A DNA stretch of 64,000 nucleotides from Olsenella_K sp050953285 (GTDB lineage Bacteria > Actinomycetota > Coriobacteriia > Coriobacteriales > Atopobiaceae). The stretch lies in NCBI GenBank assembly GCA_050953285.1, contig JBMNMK010000002.1, forward strand, positions 434,001 through 498,000, in the 5' to 3' direction. The notes beneath the pieces were generated by a model, which worked only from the letters and a program-made list of their open reading frames with translations, was not told the DNA's origin and made no database searches. The position numbers were made by a program, and so were the translations under genes. Numbering within the stretch: position 1 is the stretch's first letter; each line of letters begins with the position of its first letter. Below, one piece after another: positions 42,604 to 50,990 of the stretch.

Positions 42604-42611
42604 TAAACTCG

Positions 42612-42643
42612 CAGGCCAGAGGCTATGTCCTCTGGCCTGTTTT
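42612..42643 (+). terminator. Terminator of tRNA-Val
   Basis: CAGGCCAGAGG-CTATGT-CCTCTGGCCTG followed by TTTT. Confidence 0.9.
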
Positions 42644-42649
42644 CGTTTG

Positions 42650-42680
42650 GTGCACGCAAGAGTGCACGCGTAGTGCACGC
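42650..42680 (+). repeat. Three GTGCACGC direct repeats
   Basis: GTGCACGC occurs at 42650, 42662 and 42673, spaced 12 and 11 bases, about 46 bases after the tRNA. Short spaced repeats near an att site often bind integrase arm domains or excisionase. Confidence 0.6.
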
Positions 42681-43023
42681 AACCCATTCAGGACGCTTCC
42701 GCAGCATGCCGTTTTATCTGCGTGTCAGAATTTTCCTTATACATTTTGAACTCTCCATTATGCAGACACAACTTTCACTCCCCCGAAGCCGGTTCGTGCA
42801 GGCATCGGCCTTCCAAAACCCCTCGCCCAGCCATCCGTAGCTGTGTCGATTTTCTGGTCGGGAACCCACGGGAAGCCCGTGGAAGTCAGGCGTTCGCGCG
42901 AGGTCAGCACTGACGAAAGAGCCCGTCATATACATGTGTCGTCGCCATCCGTGGCGGCGCGCACTGCTGGCACATGGTGGCACATCTTGTCACCCGAGAC
43001 GGGAACATTTGGGAGGAATTCGC

Positions 43024-43314
43024 ATGGCCGCGGATCAGGCTGGGAGCCGTACGGGCGACGGACGCCGGGGGGAGTCCCCCGCCGTCCCGAGGAATGAGGA
43101 GGACCTCGAGAGGATCGCCCGCATCTGCGCAGCGGGCCCCGACGGCGACCTCTGGATGGACACACGCTCGGTCGAGCTCTACCTAGGGATCTCCAGGCGC
43201 ACCCTGTACCGCCTCGTGAAGAACGGCGCCATACCCGTGAGCAGGGTAGGCAGGAGGATCCGCGTGAGCAAGCGCGCCCTCGACGCCGCCGTCGCGGCAG
43301 GCCTGGTCTGGTGA
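43024..43314 (+). CDS. Excisionase-type helix-turn-helix protein
   Basis: This 96-residue protein has a hydrophilic N-terminus and a C-terminal HTH_17 domain (about 45-92): WMDTRSVELYLGISRRTLYR, then VKNGAIPVSRVGRRIRVSK. This is the winged-helix pattern of excisionases and related regulators of integrated elements. ATG 43024 has GGGAGGAATTCGC immediately before it, which decides the start over the longer frame from 42934. It is the first gene of the element after tRNA-Val, where an excisionase would be expected, although the integrase is not beside it. Confidence 0.75.
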   Translation: MAADQAGSRTGDGRRGESPAVPRNEEDLERIARICAAGPDGDLWMDTRSVELYLGISRRTLYRLVKNGAIPVSRVGRRIRVSKRALDAAVAAGLVW

Positions 43315-43475
43315 CCTGCCGTGTCCCCGAAAGAACGCGGCAACACCGCTCGTATAACGTTTTATGAGCAGCGGCCGGCAGGCCGGGCCCGCGTCTCCAA
43401 CGGCCTGCCAGCAGGCCCCCGCCACCGGCTTCGGACGCCGGTCGGAACCCAGCGAGGCGAACGGGGGCGATTCCA

Positions 43476-43778
43476 ATGAGCGGAAGAGGCGGCGAAGAGG
43501 AGAAGGTCATCTACGTCCTGCAGATGGCGCAGGACTACCTGACCATAGCGGACGTGGGGAAGCTGATGCACGTGAAGGTGACCACGGTCCGCGAGCTCGC
43601 CCTGAGGGACGTCGACCCGATACCCTTCAGGATCTTCGAGGACCAGCGCAGGAACCCCCTCGTCCACGCGGACGAGTTCAAGCTCTGGTGGGACAGGAAC
43701 ACGGTCCCCTACAAGGACTCCCCCGCGGGGAGGAACGCGACGGTCTACAAGAGGTCCTCCCATGGCACGGAGCACTGA
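43476..43778 (+). CDS. Second HTH_17-like DNA-binding protein
   Basis: This 100-residue protein shows a helix-turn-helix similar to the previous one: DYLTIADVGKLMHVKVTTVR (about 18-37) followed by a wing-like RNPLVHADEFKLWWDR. It may regulate the conjugation genes or assist excision. It overlaps the next gene by 17 bases, which implies coupled translation. ATG 43476 follows GGGGGCGAT. The 161-base gap before it has no recognised feature. Confidence 0.6.
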   Translation: MSGRGGEEEKVIYVLQMAQDYLTIADVGKLMHVKVTTVRELALRDVDPIPFRIFEDQRRNPLVHADEFKLWWDRNTVPYKDSPAGRNATVYKRSSHGTEH

Positions 43779-44130
43779 CGGGAGGGCGCACGAGCGCGCC
43801 GTCGAGTACGTGCGGGTCTACCGCTTCATGACCGAGGGGATGGGCCTTCGAGGCTGCGAGCTGCTCGTCTACGCGAGGATCTTCGGCTTCTGCAGGCACG
43901 AGGGCGTCGAGTTCTACGAGAGCAAGCGGGGCACGGCGCGCATGCTCGGCATCAGCGAGCGACAGGTCCACCGGGCAGTCTCCGCACTGGAGGCTAGGGG
44001 CCTCATCGTCGAGCTCGGCGAGCACGTGCTGCCCAACAAGCGGATCACCAAGAGGTACGGGCTCGTGGACAGTGCGGTCGAGCGGGCGGTCAGGGCCACG
44101 GAGCGGAGGAACAGGTCCGTGGGAGGCTGA
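43762..44130 (+). CDS. Helix-turn-helix replication-type protein
   Basis: This 122-residue protein carries a winged-helix pattern, RGTARMLGISERQVHRAVSA then LEARGLIVELG (about 55-90), like the N-terminal DNA-binding part of element replication initiators. The Cys-containing segment RGCELLVYARIFGFC precedes it. It is followed by a DnaC-like loader, so the two probably start replication of the excised element. It is much shorter than full initiators, and a purely regulatory role is also possible. Confidence 0.6.
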   Translation: MARSTDGRAHERAVEYVRVYRFMTEGMGLRGCELLVYARIFGFCRHEGVEFYESKRGTARMLGISERQVHRAVSALEARGLIVELGEHVLPNKRITKRYGLVDSAVERAVRATERRNRSVGG

Positions 44131-44172
44131 GCCACCCATGACGGCATGGCATGGCGGGAGGCCCCGCATCCA

Positions 44173-44241
44173 TGACGGGACGTCACGCCGCCAACCGGGC
44201 CCCCATGACATCGCGTCAGCGGCAGGGGTGACGCGGCGTCA
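44173..44241 (+). promoter_or_regulatory. Three TGACR-N3-CGTCA palindromes before the DnaC-like gene
   Basis: 13-bp palindromes occur at 44173-44185 (spacer GGA), 44206-44218 (left arm TGACA, spacer TCG) and 44229-44241 (spacer CGG; arms extend to GGGTGACG/CGTCACCC). A half site lies at 44139-44143. The first two are preceded by CCA, as is a fourth full copy at 63390-63402. They look like operators or replication iterons. Confidence 0.65.
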
Positions 44242-44261
44242 CCCGATAAGAGAGGAGGGAC

Positions 44262-45113
44262 ATGAAAGGAGAGACAGCAAAGGCGCCGGACCCCAGGCGC
44301 TCGCTCATCGGGCCGGCCCAGGCGAGGGAGCTGGGGCTCGGCCCCGAGCCGCCCGCCGCGCGCTGCCCGTTCTGCGGGAGGGCGCTCGAGGCGAGGGGCG
44401 TCGTCGTCGGCGAGAGGGTCGTGTGGGTCTCCAGGGAGCGCTGCTCGTGCAGCGGCGCGGCAGCCGCGGAGGAGGAGTCGCGCCGCGCGGAGGGCGAGCG
44501 CCAGGCGCAGGACCGCGAGGCCCGCCTCGCACGGTGCGGGATAGGCCGCCGCTTCCGATCGGCGCTCCCCACGGACGAGGCGTGCGCGTCGTTCGCGATG
44601 GGGTACCGCCACGGCGCAGGCAACGGCCTCTACATCCACGGCGGGATCGGCGTGGGCAAGACGTACAACGCCGCCGGCATCGCGTCCGTGCTCCTCGACC
44701 GGGGGGAGACCGTCGCCTTCACGACCTCGGTCGGGCTCCTCGCGAGGATCAGGGACACCTTCGACGACGCCTCGCCGGCCCGCGCCGCCTCGGTGAAGGA
44801 GCGATACCTCTCGTGCGAGGTGCTCGTGCTCGACGACCTTGGGAAGGAGGCGCAGTCGCCCTGGACGGTCATGACGCTCTTCGAGCTGCTGAACGCGCGC
44901 TACGAGGGGATGCGGTCCACGGTCATCACCACCCAGTACACCATGGACGAGCTCGAGGCGCGGCTCGCGAGGCGGGGCGAGGCGGAGACCGCGAGGGCGA
45001 TAGTCTCGCGGATCAGGCAGACGTGCGACGACGTGAGGCTCGGCGGTCCGGACAAGCGGCGCGCCGCCGCCACGCCCCCGCAGATGCGGAGAGTTTATGA
45101 CGGGATACCCTAG
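44262..45113 (+). CDS. DnaC/IstB-like AAA+ ATPase (helicase loader)
   Basis: This 283-residue protein has a Cys-containing N-terminus (RCPFCGRALE and ERCSCSGAAA, a possible zinc site, residues 30-65), then an AAA+ domain: Walker A IHGGIGVGKTYNAAG, Walker B VLVLDDLGKEA and sensor STVITTQYTMDEL. This fits loaders that place the replicative helicase on a plasmid or ICE origin. AGAGGAGGGAC directly precedes ATG 44262. The three upstream palindromes may regulate it or be part of the replication origin. Confidence 0.83.
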   Translation: MKGETAKAPDPRRSLIGPAQARELGLGPEPPAARCPFCGRALEARGVVVGERVVWVSRERCSCSGAAAAEEESRRAEGERQAQDREARLARCGIGRRFRSALPTDEACASFAMGYRHGAGNGLYIHGGIGVGKTYNAAGIASVLLDRGETVAFTTSVGLLARIRDTFDDASPARAASVKERYLSCEVLVLDDLGKEAQSPWTVMTLFELLNARYEGMRSTVITTQYTMDELEARLARRGEAETARAIVSRIRQTCDDVRLGGPDKRRAAATPPQMRRVYDGIP

Positions 45114-45281
45114 GGAAGCCCAGGGAAGCCAGGCGCCCCGGCGGGCCGACACGCGCCGTCCCATCCCCTGTAGAAGGGTGTGGGGCGGCGTCGCCGCGGC
45201 GCCACACAGGACATGGCGGGGACTCGGCCGGGCGCGGCCGTCCCGGCGGCCCGCCCCTCACGCAAGGAACGGGGGGCGGGC

Positions 45282-45983
45282 ATGGCGGACGACTACGGCG
45301 ACGACTCGGGACAGAGGCTCTACGACATGATCGTCCGCGCCGGCACGGTCGCCGCGGAGCGCTCCGGGCTCTCCGCGCGCGACGGCGCCATGGGCGAGGC
45401 GGCCGCGAGGATCGAGGAGGCGCTCTCCGCGCTCAGGCGGCAGCTCGGCGACCAGGCGGCGCCGGGGCCCGCGAGGGAGGAGCCGCGCGATGGCGCGACG
45501 CCCGAGTACGCCCGCCTCGACGTGCGAGAGCTCAAGGCAATCGACGGCTTCGAGGAGCTCAAGGGGATCATCCACGCGGACCTCGAGGCGCACGGCGTCG
45601 GCAACGGCTTCGTGGAGGGACGGGACGGCAGGACCGAGCTCGTCTTCAGGCTGGACGACGCGCCGAGGGTGGCCGAGTGCCTGGACCACCTCATCGAGGA
45701 GACCCATAGGGCCGCCGAGCGCGCGGAGCGCGACGCCCGTGCCCGCGACGACGGGGACCGCGACGAGAGGGGCCACGCCGACGAGGCGCGCGACGACGAC
45801 CACACCGGCGAGACCCGCGGCGACGGGAAGGCCGTTGCCCGGAAGGACCGAGACGCGGAGCCCCTGGAGGACCGCGGCAGGCGCGCACGCGAGGCGTCGG
45901 AGGCCATGCGCGACGGGTCCGGCGCGCGCGACCGCGAGCGCGGGCGCGACCTAGCGCCCAGGCGCGAGGAGCGGTCAAAGTGA
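45282..45983 (+). CDS. PcfB/DUF3801-like conjugation protein (tentative)
   Basis: This 233-residue soluble protein has no recognised catalytic motif. A central segment (about 85-145: LKAIDGFEELKGIIHADLEA, then TELVFRLDD) resembles the alpha/beta core of PcfB/DUF3801 proteins that stand directly before VirD4 in Tn1549-type elements. The C-terminal 90 residues are a highly charged Asp/Arg/Glu-rich tail. ATG 45282 follows GGGGGGCGGGC. It overlaps virD4 by four bases (GTGA). The family assignment rests mainly on position. Confidence 0.5.
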   Translation: MADDYGDDSGQRLYDMIVRAGTVAAERSGLSARDGAMGEAAARIEEALSALRRQLGDQAAPGPAREEPRDGATPEYARLDVRELKAIDGFEELKGIIHADLEAHGVGNGFVEGRDGRTELVFRLDDAPRVAECLDHLIEETHRAAERAERDARARDDGDRDERGHADEARDDDHTGETRGDGKAVARKDRDAEPLEDRGRRAREASEAMRDGSGARDRERGRDLAPRREERSK

Positions 45984-47794
45984 GCGCCGGCAAACCAAAG
46001 GGGACACTGGCCGCGGCCATCGGCTCCGCGGCCGCGTTCGACGCAGCCGACCTCCTCGCGGACCTCGCCGCCGCGTCCGGCGCGGACCCTGTCGGCGCCG
46101 TCGAGTCCGCCCTCGCCGGCCTTCCCGCGCACGCTCTCGCCCGGCACCTGCTGCCGGCGGCGGGACCCGCGCAGCTCGCCTGCGGCACTGTGGCGGCGTG
46201 CGCCGTGTGGGTCGCGTGGGCGCGCGCCCTCGCGCACTCCGGCAACTGGCGGCGCGGCGAGGAGGGCGGCAGCGCCCGCTGGGCGGACGCCCGCGAGATG
46301 CGCCCCTTCGCGGACCGCGCGCACCCCGACCACAACATCCTGCTCACGGAGGGCGTGTCCCTCGCGATGTCCCGGGACGACCACGACGCGCGCTACGAGC
46401 GCAACCGCAACGTGCTCGTGGTGGGCGGCTCCGGCTCGGGCAAGACGCGCGGCTACGTGCTCCCCAACATCATGCAGATGAACGCGTCCTACCTGGTCAC
46501 CGACCCCAAGGGCACGCTCGAGCCCACCTGCGGGGCGATGCTGCGCGCCCACGGCTACCGCGTGGCGTGGCTCAACACCGTGGACTTCTCGCGCTCGAGC
46601 CACTACAACCCGCTCGCCTACGTGCGCACCCAGCAGGACGTGCTCGAGTTCGTCGACTGCCTCATAGAGAACACGAACGGCGAGAGGACGAGCTCGGCGG
46701 ACCCCTTCTGGGAGAACGCGGAGCGGCTCCTGTACACCGCGCTCGTGGGGTACCTCGTGGAGCACTGCCCCGAGGCGGACCGCAGCCTCCCGGGGCTCAT
46801 GACGCTGCTGTCGCTCGCGGAGGCGAGGGACGAGGACGAGTCGTTCATGAGCCCGCTCGACGTGCTCTTCGAGGAGCTGCGCACCGGCTGCACGTGCGTG
46901 CCCGTGCGCGAGGCCGCCTCGGGCGACGGCAGGTCGGTCACGCGCGGGCGCGGCCCGGGCGTGCGCTGGGTGCCCGTGACCGAGCCCGCCCCGGGCGACT
47001 TCTCGCTCTCGCGCTACCACGCGTTCAAGACGGCCGCGGGGAAGACCCTCAAGTCGATCATCATCAGCTGCAACGCCCGCCTGGGCAAGCTCGACTCCGC
47101 CGAGCTCCGCGAGGTCCTCTCGGACGACGACCTCGGGCTCGAGGGGATGGGCGACCCCGGCGCGCGCGTGGCGATCTTCGCGACGCCCTCCGAGACCAAG
47201 AGCACGTACAACTTCCTCTACGCGATCCTCGCGTGGCAGTGCGTGGGAAGGCTCTGCGACCGGGCGCTCGTGCGCTACGGGGGCTCGCTCCCGACGCCGG
47301 TGCACCTCGTGCTCGACGAGTTCTGCACCATCGGCAAGCTCCCCGACATCCAGACCACCATAGCCACCGTCCGGTCCAGGAACATCGGGATGACGCTCGT
47401 CGTGCAGTCGCTCTCGCAGCTCACCGCGCGCTACGGCGAGGACGCCGAGACCATCGCGGACTGCTGCGACACGACGCTCTTCCTCGGCGGCAAGTCCACC
47501 AAGACCAACAAGGCCATATCCGAGCAGGTGGGGCAGCAGACCGTCTCCACCCTCTCCAGCACCGAGAGCCGCGGGCCCTCGGGCGGCTCCTCCAGGAGCT
47601 ACCAGCACGAGGCCCGAGACCTCATACAGGCGTCCGAGGTCGGCAGGATGGACCGCCGCATGGCGATCCTCCTCGTCTCGGGCTGCGACCCCGTGATGGA
47701 CCGCAAGCTGAGCCCGGAGTCCCACCCCAGGGCGGGCGAGCTCTCGCGCGGCGCCCTCGCGGGCGGCGGGGAGGGGGCGGGACGGATGAAATGA
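45980..47794 (+). CDS. Type IV coupling protein VirD4/TraG
   Basis: This 604-residue ATPase links the relaxase-DNA complex to the secretion channel. One membrane helix is near 62-82. Walker A is VVGGSGSGKTRGYVLPN (about 145), followed by LVTDPKGTLEP and Walker B LVLDEFCTIGKLPDI (about 442), then VVQSLSQL. All are typical of VirD4/TcpA-TraG coupling proteins of Gram-positive elements. GTG 45980 has AGGAGCGGTCAAA before it. The gene opens the secretion operon and is translationally coupled to the preceding gene. Confidence 0.92.
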   Translation: MSAGKPKGTLAAAIGSAAAFDAADLLADLAAASGADPVGAVESALAGLPAHALARHLLPAAGPAQLACGTVAACAVWVAWARALAHSGNWRRGEEGGSARWADAREMRPFADRAHPDHNILLTEGVSLAMSRDDHDARYERNRNVLVVGGSGSGKTRGYVLPNIMQMNASYLVTDPKGTLEPTCGAMLRAHGYRVAWLNTVDFSRSSHYNPLAYVRTQQDVLEFVDCLIENTNGERTSSADPFWENAERLLYTALVGYLVEHCPEADRSLPGLMTLLSLAEARDEDESFMSPLDVLFEELRTGCTCVPVREAASGDGRSVTRGRGPGVRWVPVTEPAPGDFSLSRYHAFKTAAGKTLKSIIISCNARLGKLDSAELREVLSDDDLGLEGMGDPGARVAIFATPSETKSTYNFLYAILAWQCVGRLCDRALVRYGGSLPTPVHLVLDEFCTIGKLPDIQTTIATVRSRNIGMTLVVQSLSQLTARYGEDAETIADCCDTTLFLGGKSTKTNKAISEQVGQQTVSTLSSTESRGPSGGSSRSYQHEARDLIQASEVGRMDRRMAILLVSGCDPVMDRKLSPESHPRAGELSRGALAGGGEGAGRMK

Positions 47795-47883
47795 GCCACG
47801 GCCGCGCGGGGACCCGGCGGCCGACCCGCGCCGCGGCCGGGAAAGGCCGCCGCAATGCAGGGATCCGACACGGGAGGGGTGCG

Positions 47884-48102
47884 ATGCTCTCCAACATCAT
47901 CAGGCTCGTCTCGGGGTGCGTCACGTTCCTCGGGAGCTTCCTCATCGTCTGGGGCGCGGTCGCCCTGGGAATCGCGATCAGGGGGCCCGAGGCTGGCGGC
48001 TCGCAGATAGCGAGCGCCATCTCGACCATCGCGGGCGGCGCCATCGTCGTGGCCGCGGCGGTCTACTTCGGGATGATCGACACGTCCTGGCTCCCGGCCT
48101 AG
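47884..48102 (+). CDS. Small two-helix membrane protein (Maff2/VirB2-like)
   Basis: This 72-residue protein has two hydrophobic helices (about 7-30 and 42-65) separated by a Gly-rich loop. A gene of this size and topology stands between VirD4 and PrgI in Tn1549-type conjugation modules (Maff2) and at the VirB2 pilin position of other systems. GGGAGGGG four bases before ATG 47884 decides the start; an open frame reaches further upstream but lacks such a site. A role as pilin-like or channel subunit is inferred from position only. Confidence 0.6.
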   Translation: MLSNIIRLVSGCVTFLGSFLIVWGAVALGIAIRGPEAGGSQIASAISTIAGGAIVVAAAVYFGMIDTSWLPA

Positions 48103-48112
48103 GGGGCCGGCC

Positions 48113-48529
48113 ATGCCGCTCTCGGTCGCCGTCCACAAGGACATAGGCGAGTACCAGGAGAAGGTCGTCGGCAAGCTCAGCCTGCGCACGCTGCTGTGCG
48201 TCGCGGGCGGGCTCGCCACGTCGGTCGCCGCGGCGGCCGCGTGCCAGCTCCTGCTGGGCATCGAGGCCGCGGACGCGAGCCTGCCCGTCATGTGCGCGTC
48301 GCTGCCGTTCTGGCTCGCCGGGTTCTGGCGGCCGCACGGCATGCGGGCGGAGCGGTTCCTGCCGCTCCTTTGGGAGCACGCGACGGGCGACGGCGTGCTG
48401 CTCTACAGGGGCCCGGAGGCCCACCGTCTCCCAGACGGGCCAATCGCAGTTAGGACGACGCGCCGCCACAGGCGCCGCGCCAGGAGGAGGGGGGCCGAGC
48501 TCCGTGAGCCGAGCAAGGAAGGAAGCTAG
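48113..48529 (+). CDS. PrgI/VirB3-like T4SS membrane protein
   Basis: This 138-residue protein begins VAVHKDIGEYQEKVVGKLSL, followed by two close membrane helices (about 26-45 and 50-72), as in PrgI of Gram-positive conjugation systems, which corresponds to VirB3. The C-terminal third is Arg-rich. It overlaps virB4 by 26 bases. PrgI is thought to anchor VirB4 at the membrane. Confidence 0.8.
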   Translation: MPLSVAVHKDIGEYQEKVVGKLSLRTLLCVAGGLATSVAAAAACQLLLGIEAADASLPVMCASLPFWLAGFWRPHGMRAERFLPLLWEHATGDGVLLYRGPEAHRLPDGPIAVRTTRRHRRRARRRGAELREPSKEGS

Positions 48530-50990
48530 CGGCGAGGGAGAGGGGCGCGGGCCGAGGCTGAGGCTCGCCGGCAGGGGCAAGTCCGTCGGGCAGCGCATGC
48601 GCGAGCAGGACCGCGAGCTCGCCGACGCCACCGCCGAGCAGAGGCGCCGCCGCCACGCGGCGCGCGGCGTCTACGACGCCATCGGGTTCGAGTCCATGTG
48701 GGCGGACGGGATCTGCGAGGTGGAGCGCGGGCTCTTCTCGCAGACCGTGGCCTTCTCGGACATCAGCTACCAGAGCGCCCGCAAGGAGGCACAGGAGGCG
48801 GTCTTCTCCGCCTGGTGCCAGCTCCTGGACGGGTTCGGCGCCGACTCGTCGGTGCAGCTATCCATCACCAACACGCCGATCCCCGCGGAGGAGATCGGCA
48901 GCCGCTCGTTCTTCGACGAGTCCGACCCGGTGACGGGGCGCTTCGCCGCCGAGTACAACCGCATCCTCAACGACAAGATGCGCGAGGGCATCTCGAACCT
49001 CGTGCGCACGCGCCACCTCACCTACGCGGTCGGGGCGCGCGACGTGGAGTCGGCGGTGCCCCGCCTCGCGAGGATCCGCGGCGAGGTCACCCAGGCGCTC
49101 CAGCGCGTGAGGTGCGAGGTCGAGCCCCTGGACGGGCCGGCGCGCCTCGCGGCGATGGGCGCCCTCATACGACCGGGCCGCCGCATCCCGACGGACTGGT
49201 CGCTCCTCGCGGCGCACGCGGGGCTCAGGGCGAAGGACCTGGTGTGCCCGGGCTGCATCGAGACCAAGCCCGGGGGCTCGGCCTCCAAGCTCCGCATCGA
49301 CGGCACCTGGTGCCAGGCGCTCGTGTTCCGCTCGTTCGGCAGCGAGCTCATGGACCGCTGCATCGCCGAGATCGTGGACCTGCCGATCCCGCTCTCCGTC
49401 TCCATCCACGTGCAGGGCATGGACAAGGCGCGCGCGGTCTCCTTCGTGAAGCAGCGCCTCGCCTGGATGGACAAGGAGATCATCGACGAGCAGCGCGCCG
49501 CCGTGAAGCGCGGCTACGACTACACGATCCTGCCCTCGGAGCTGCGCTACTCCAAGGAGGAGGCGGAGGACCTCCTCGACGACCTGCAGAACAAGAACCA
49601 GCGGCTCTTCCGCTACACGGGGCTCGCATGGGCCTACGCCGACACGGAGGCCGAGCTCGACGAGCGCGTGCTCCAGATCACGCGCGCCGCGAGGTCGAAC
49701 TCCATCGAGCTCGAGGCGCTCGACTACCGCCAGCGCGAGGGCATGAACTCGATCCTGCCCCTGGGCAACAACCACGTGGACGTGGGGCGCTTCATGACCA
49801 CGGCGGAGATCGCCGTGCAGATGCCCTTCGCCACCCAGGAGCTCAACCAGGAGGGCGGCGGCTACTACGGGCAGAACAAGGAGAGCTCGAACCTCGTGAT
49901 CTGCAACCGCAAGCGCCTCGCGAGCCCCATGGGCTACGTGGCGGGAAAGCCCGGCAGCGGAAAGTCCTTCTCGGTCAAGCGCGAGATCGAGAACACGATA
50001 CTGGCGTACCCCGACGACCAGGTCATCGTCTTCGACCCGGCCGGCGAGTACTCCTCGGTCGTCGTGCCCAACGGCGGCACGTGCATCAGGCTCGGCCCGG
50101 ACTCGGACGCCCACCTCAACCCGTTCGACCTCGCGGACGTGGAGGGCCACGCCACGGCCTCGCAGCGCGCCTTCAAGATCGACGCGTTCCTCGCGCTGTC
50201 CGGCGCGACCATGGCCGAGGGCCGGCAGGGCCTTCCCGAGGCGGACAAGTCCATCATCAGCCGCTGCGTCGAGGACGCCTACGAGCGCTGCGCCGCCGAG
50301 GGGCGCGTCCCCGTCCTCGCGGACCTCTACGAGGGCCTGCTCGCGCAGCCCGAGCCCGAGGCCAGGGGGATAGCGCTGCGCTACGAGCGCTACGTGCGCG
50401 GGGCCACCTCGTTCTTCAGCCACGAGAGCAACGTGGGGTTCGACGCGCGCATCACCTGCGTCGACCTGCGCGACCTCTCGCAGAACATGCGCACCTTCGG
50501 CATGCTCACGGCACTGGAGAGCGTGCGCAACCGCATGTACGCCAACTTCGAGCGCGGCGTCACGACCTGGCTCTACATCGACGAGGTGCAGTCGCTCTTC
50601 GAGCACCCCTCGATCGTGAGCTACTTCTCGAAGTTCTGGGCCGAGGGCCGCAAGTTCAACCTGATCTGCACGGGCATCACGCAGAACTCCGTCTACATGC
50701 TGGAGCACGAGGAGGCCCGCAACATGGTCCTCAACTCCGACTTCGTGCTGCTCCACAAGCAGTCGCCGCTCGACCGCAGGGCCTGGGCTGACCTGCTGGG
50801 GCTCTCGGAGCGCGAGGAGGGATACATCGACGAGTCCGCCAAGCCCGGCGAGGGCCTCCTCATCGCCGGCGCCGCCCGCGTGCCCATAAAGGACGACTTC
50901 CCGAGGGGCCAGCTCTACGACCTCTTCAACACGAAGCCCGACGAGGTCGCCGAGCTCAAGCGCGCCTCCGGCGGGAGGGGCGCCAGATGA
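48504..50990 (+). CDS. VirB4/TraE-type conjugation ATPase
   Basis: This 828-residue protein is the secretion ATPase that drives channel assembly and DNA transfer. The N-terminal half matches VirB4 (about 40-420). The C-terminal ATPase has Walker A VAGKPGSGKSFSVKREI (about 478), IVFDPAGEYSSVV, and Walker B TWLYIDEVQSLF (about 689) with CTGITQNS downstream. GTG 48504 lies in the prgI end. It overlaps the next gene by four bases (ATGA). All ATPase motifs look intact. Confidence 0.93.
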   Translation: MSRARKEASGEGEGRGPRLRLAGRGKSVGQRMREQDRELADATAEQRRRRHAARGVYDAIGFESMWADGICEVERGLFSQTVAFSDISYQSARKEAQEAVFSAWCQLLDGFGADSSVQLSITNTPIPAEEIGSRSFFDESDPVTGRFAAEYNRILNDKMREGISNLVRTRHLTYAVGARDVESAVPRLARIRGEVTQALQRVRCEVEPLDGPARLAAMGALIRPGRRIPTDWSLLAAHAGLRAKDLVCPGCIETKPGGSASKLRIDGTWCQALVFRSFGSELMDRCIAEIVDLPIPLSVSIHVQGMDKARAVSFVKQRLAWMDKEIIDEQRAAVKRGYDYTILPSELRYSKEEAEDLLDDLQNKNQRLFRYTGLAWAYADTEAELDERVLQITRAARSNSIELEALDYRQREGMNSILPLGNNHVDVGRFMTTAEIAVQMPFATQELNQEGGGYYGQNKESSNLVICNRKRLASPMGYVAGKPGSGKSFSVKREIENTILAYPDDQVIVFDPAGEYSSVVVPNGGTCIRLGPDSDAHLNPFDLADVEGHATASQRAFKIDAFLALSGATMAEGRQGLPEADKSIISRCVEDAYERCAAEGRVPVLADLYEGLLAQPEPEARGIALRYERYVRGATSFFSHESNVGFDARITCVDLRDLSQNMRTFGMLTALESVRNRMYANFERGVTTWLYIDEVQSLFEHPSIVSYFSKFWAEGRKFNLICTGITQNSVYMLEHEEARNMVLNSDFVLLHKQSPLDRRAWADLLGLSEREEGYIDESAKPGEGLLIAGAARVPIKDDFPRGQLYDLFNTKPDEVAELKRASGGRGAR

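Larger units (their letters stand above)
42604..43023 (+). other. Left junction region of the ICE (candidate attL)
   Basis: This 420-base gap holds the tRNA terminator, three GTGCACGC repeats (see separate entries) and the change from moderate to high GC, which happens around 42850-43000. No integrase gene is here. The second attachment copy would be outside the window, so the exact crossover cannot be placed. Confidence 0.5.

Noticed and set aside
42722..42913. Short plus-strand frame in the ICE junction region
   Set aside because: No ribosome-binding site, no motif, and it crosses the composition change; treated as non-coding.
45320..47725. 801-codon minus-strand frame opposite virD4
   Set aside because: No recognisable domain and antisense to a clear coupling protein; typical of 70 percent GC DNA.
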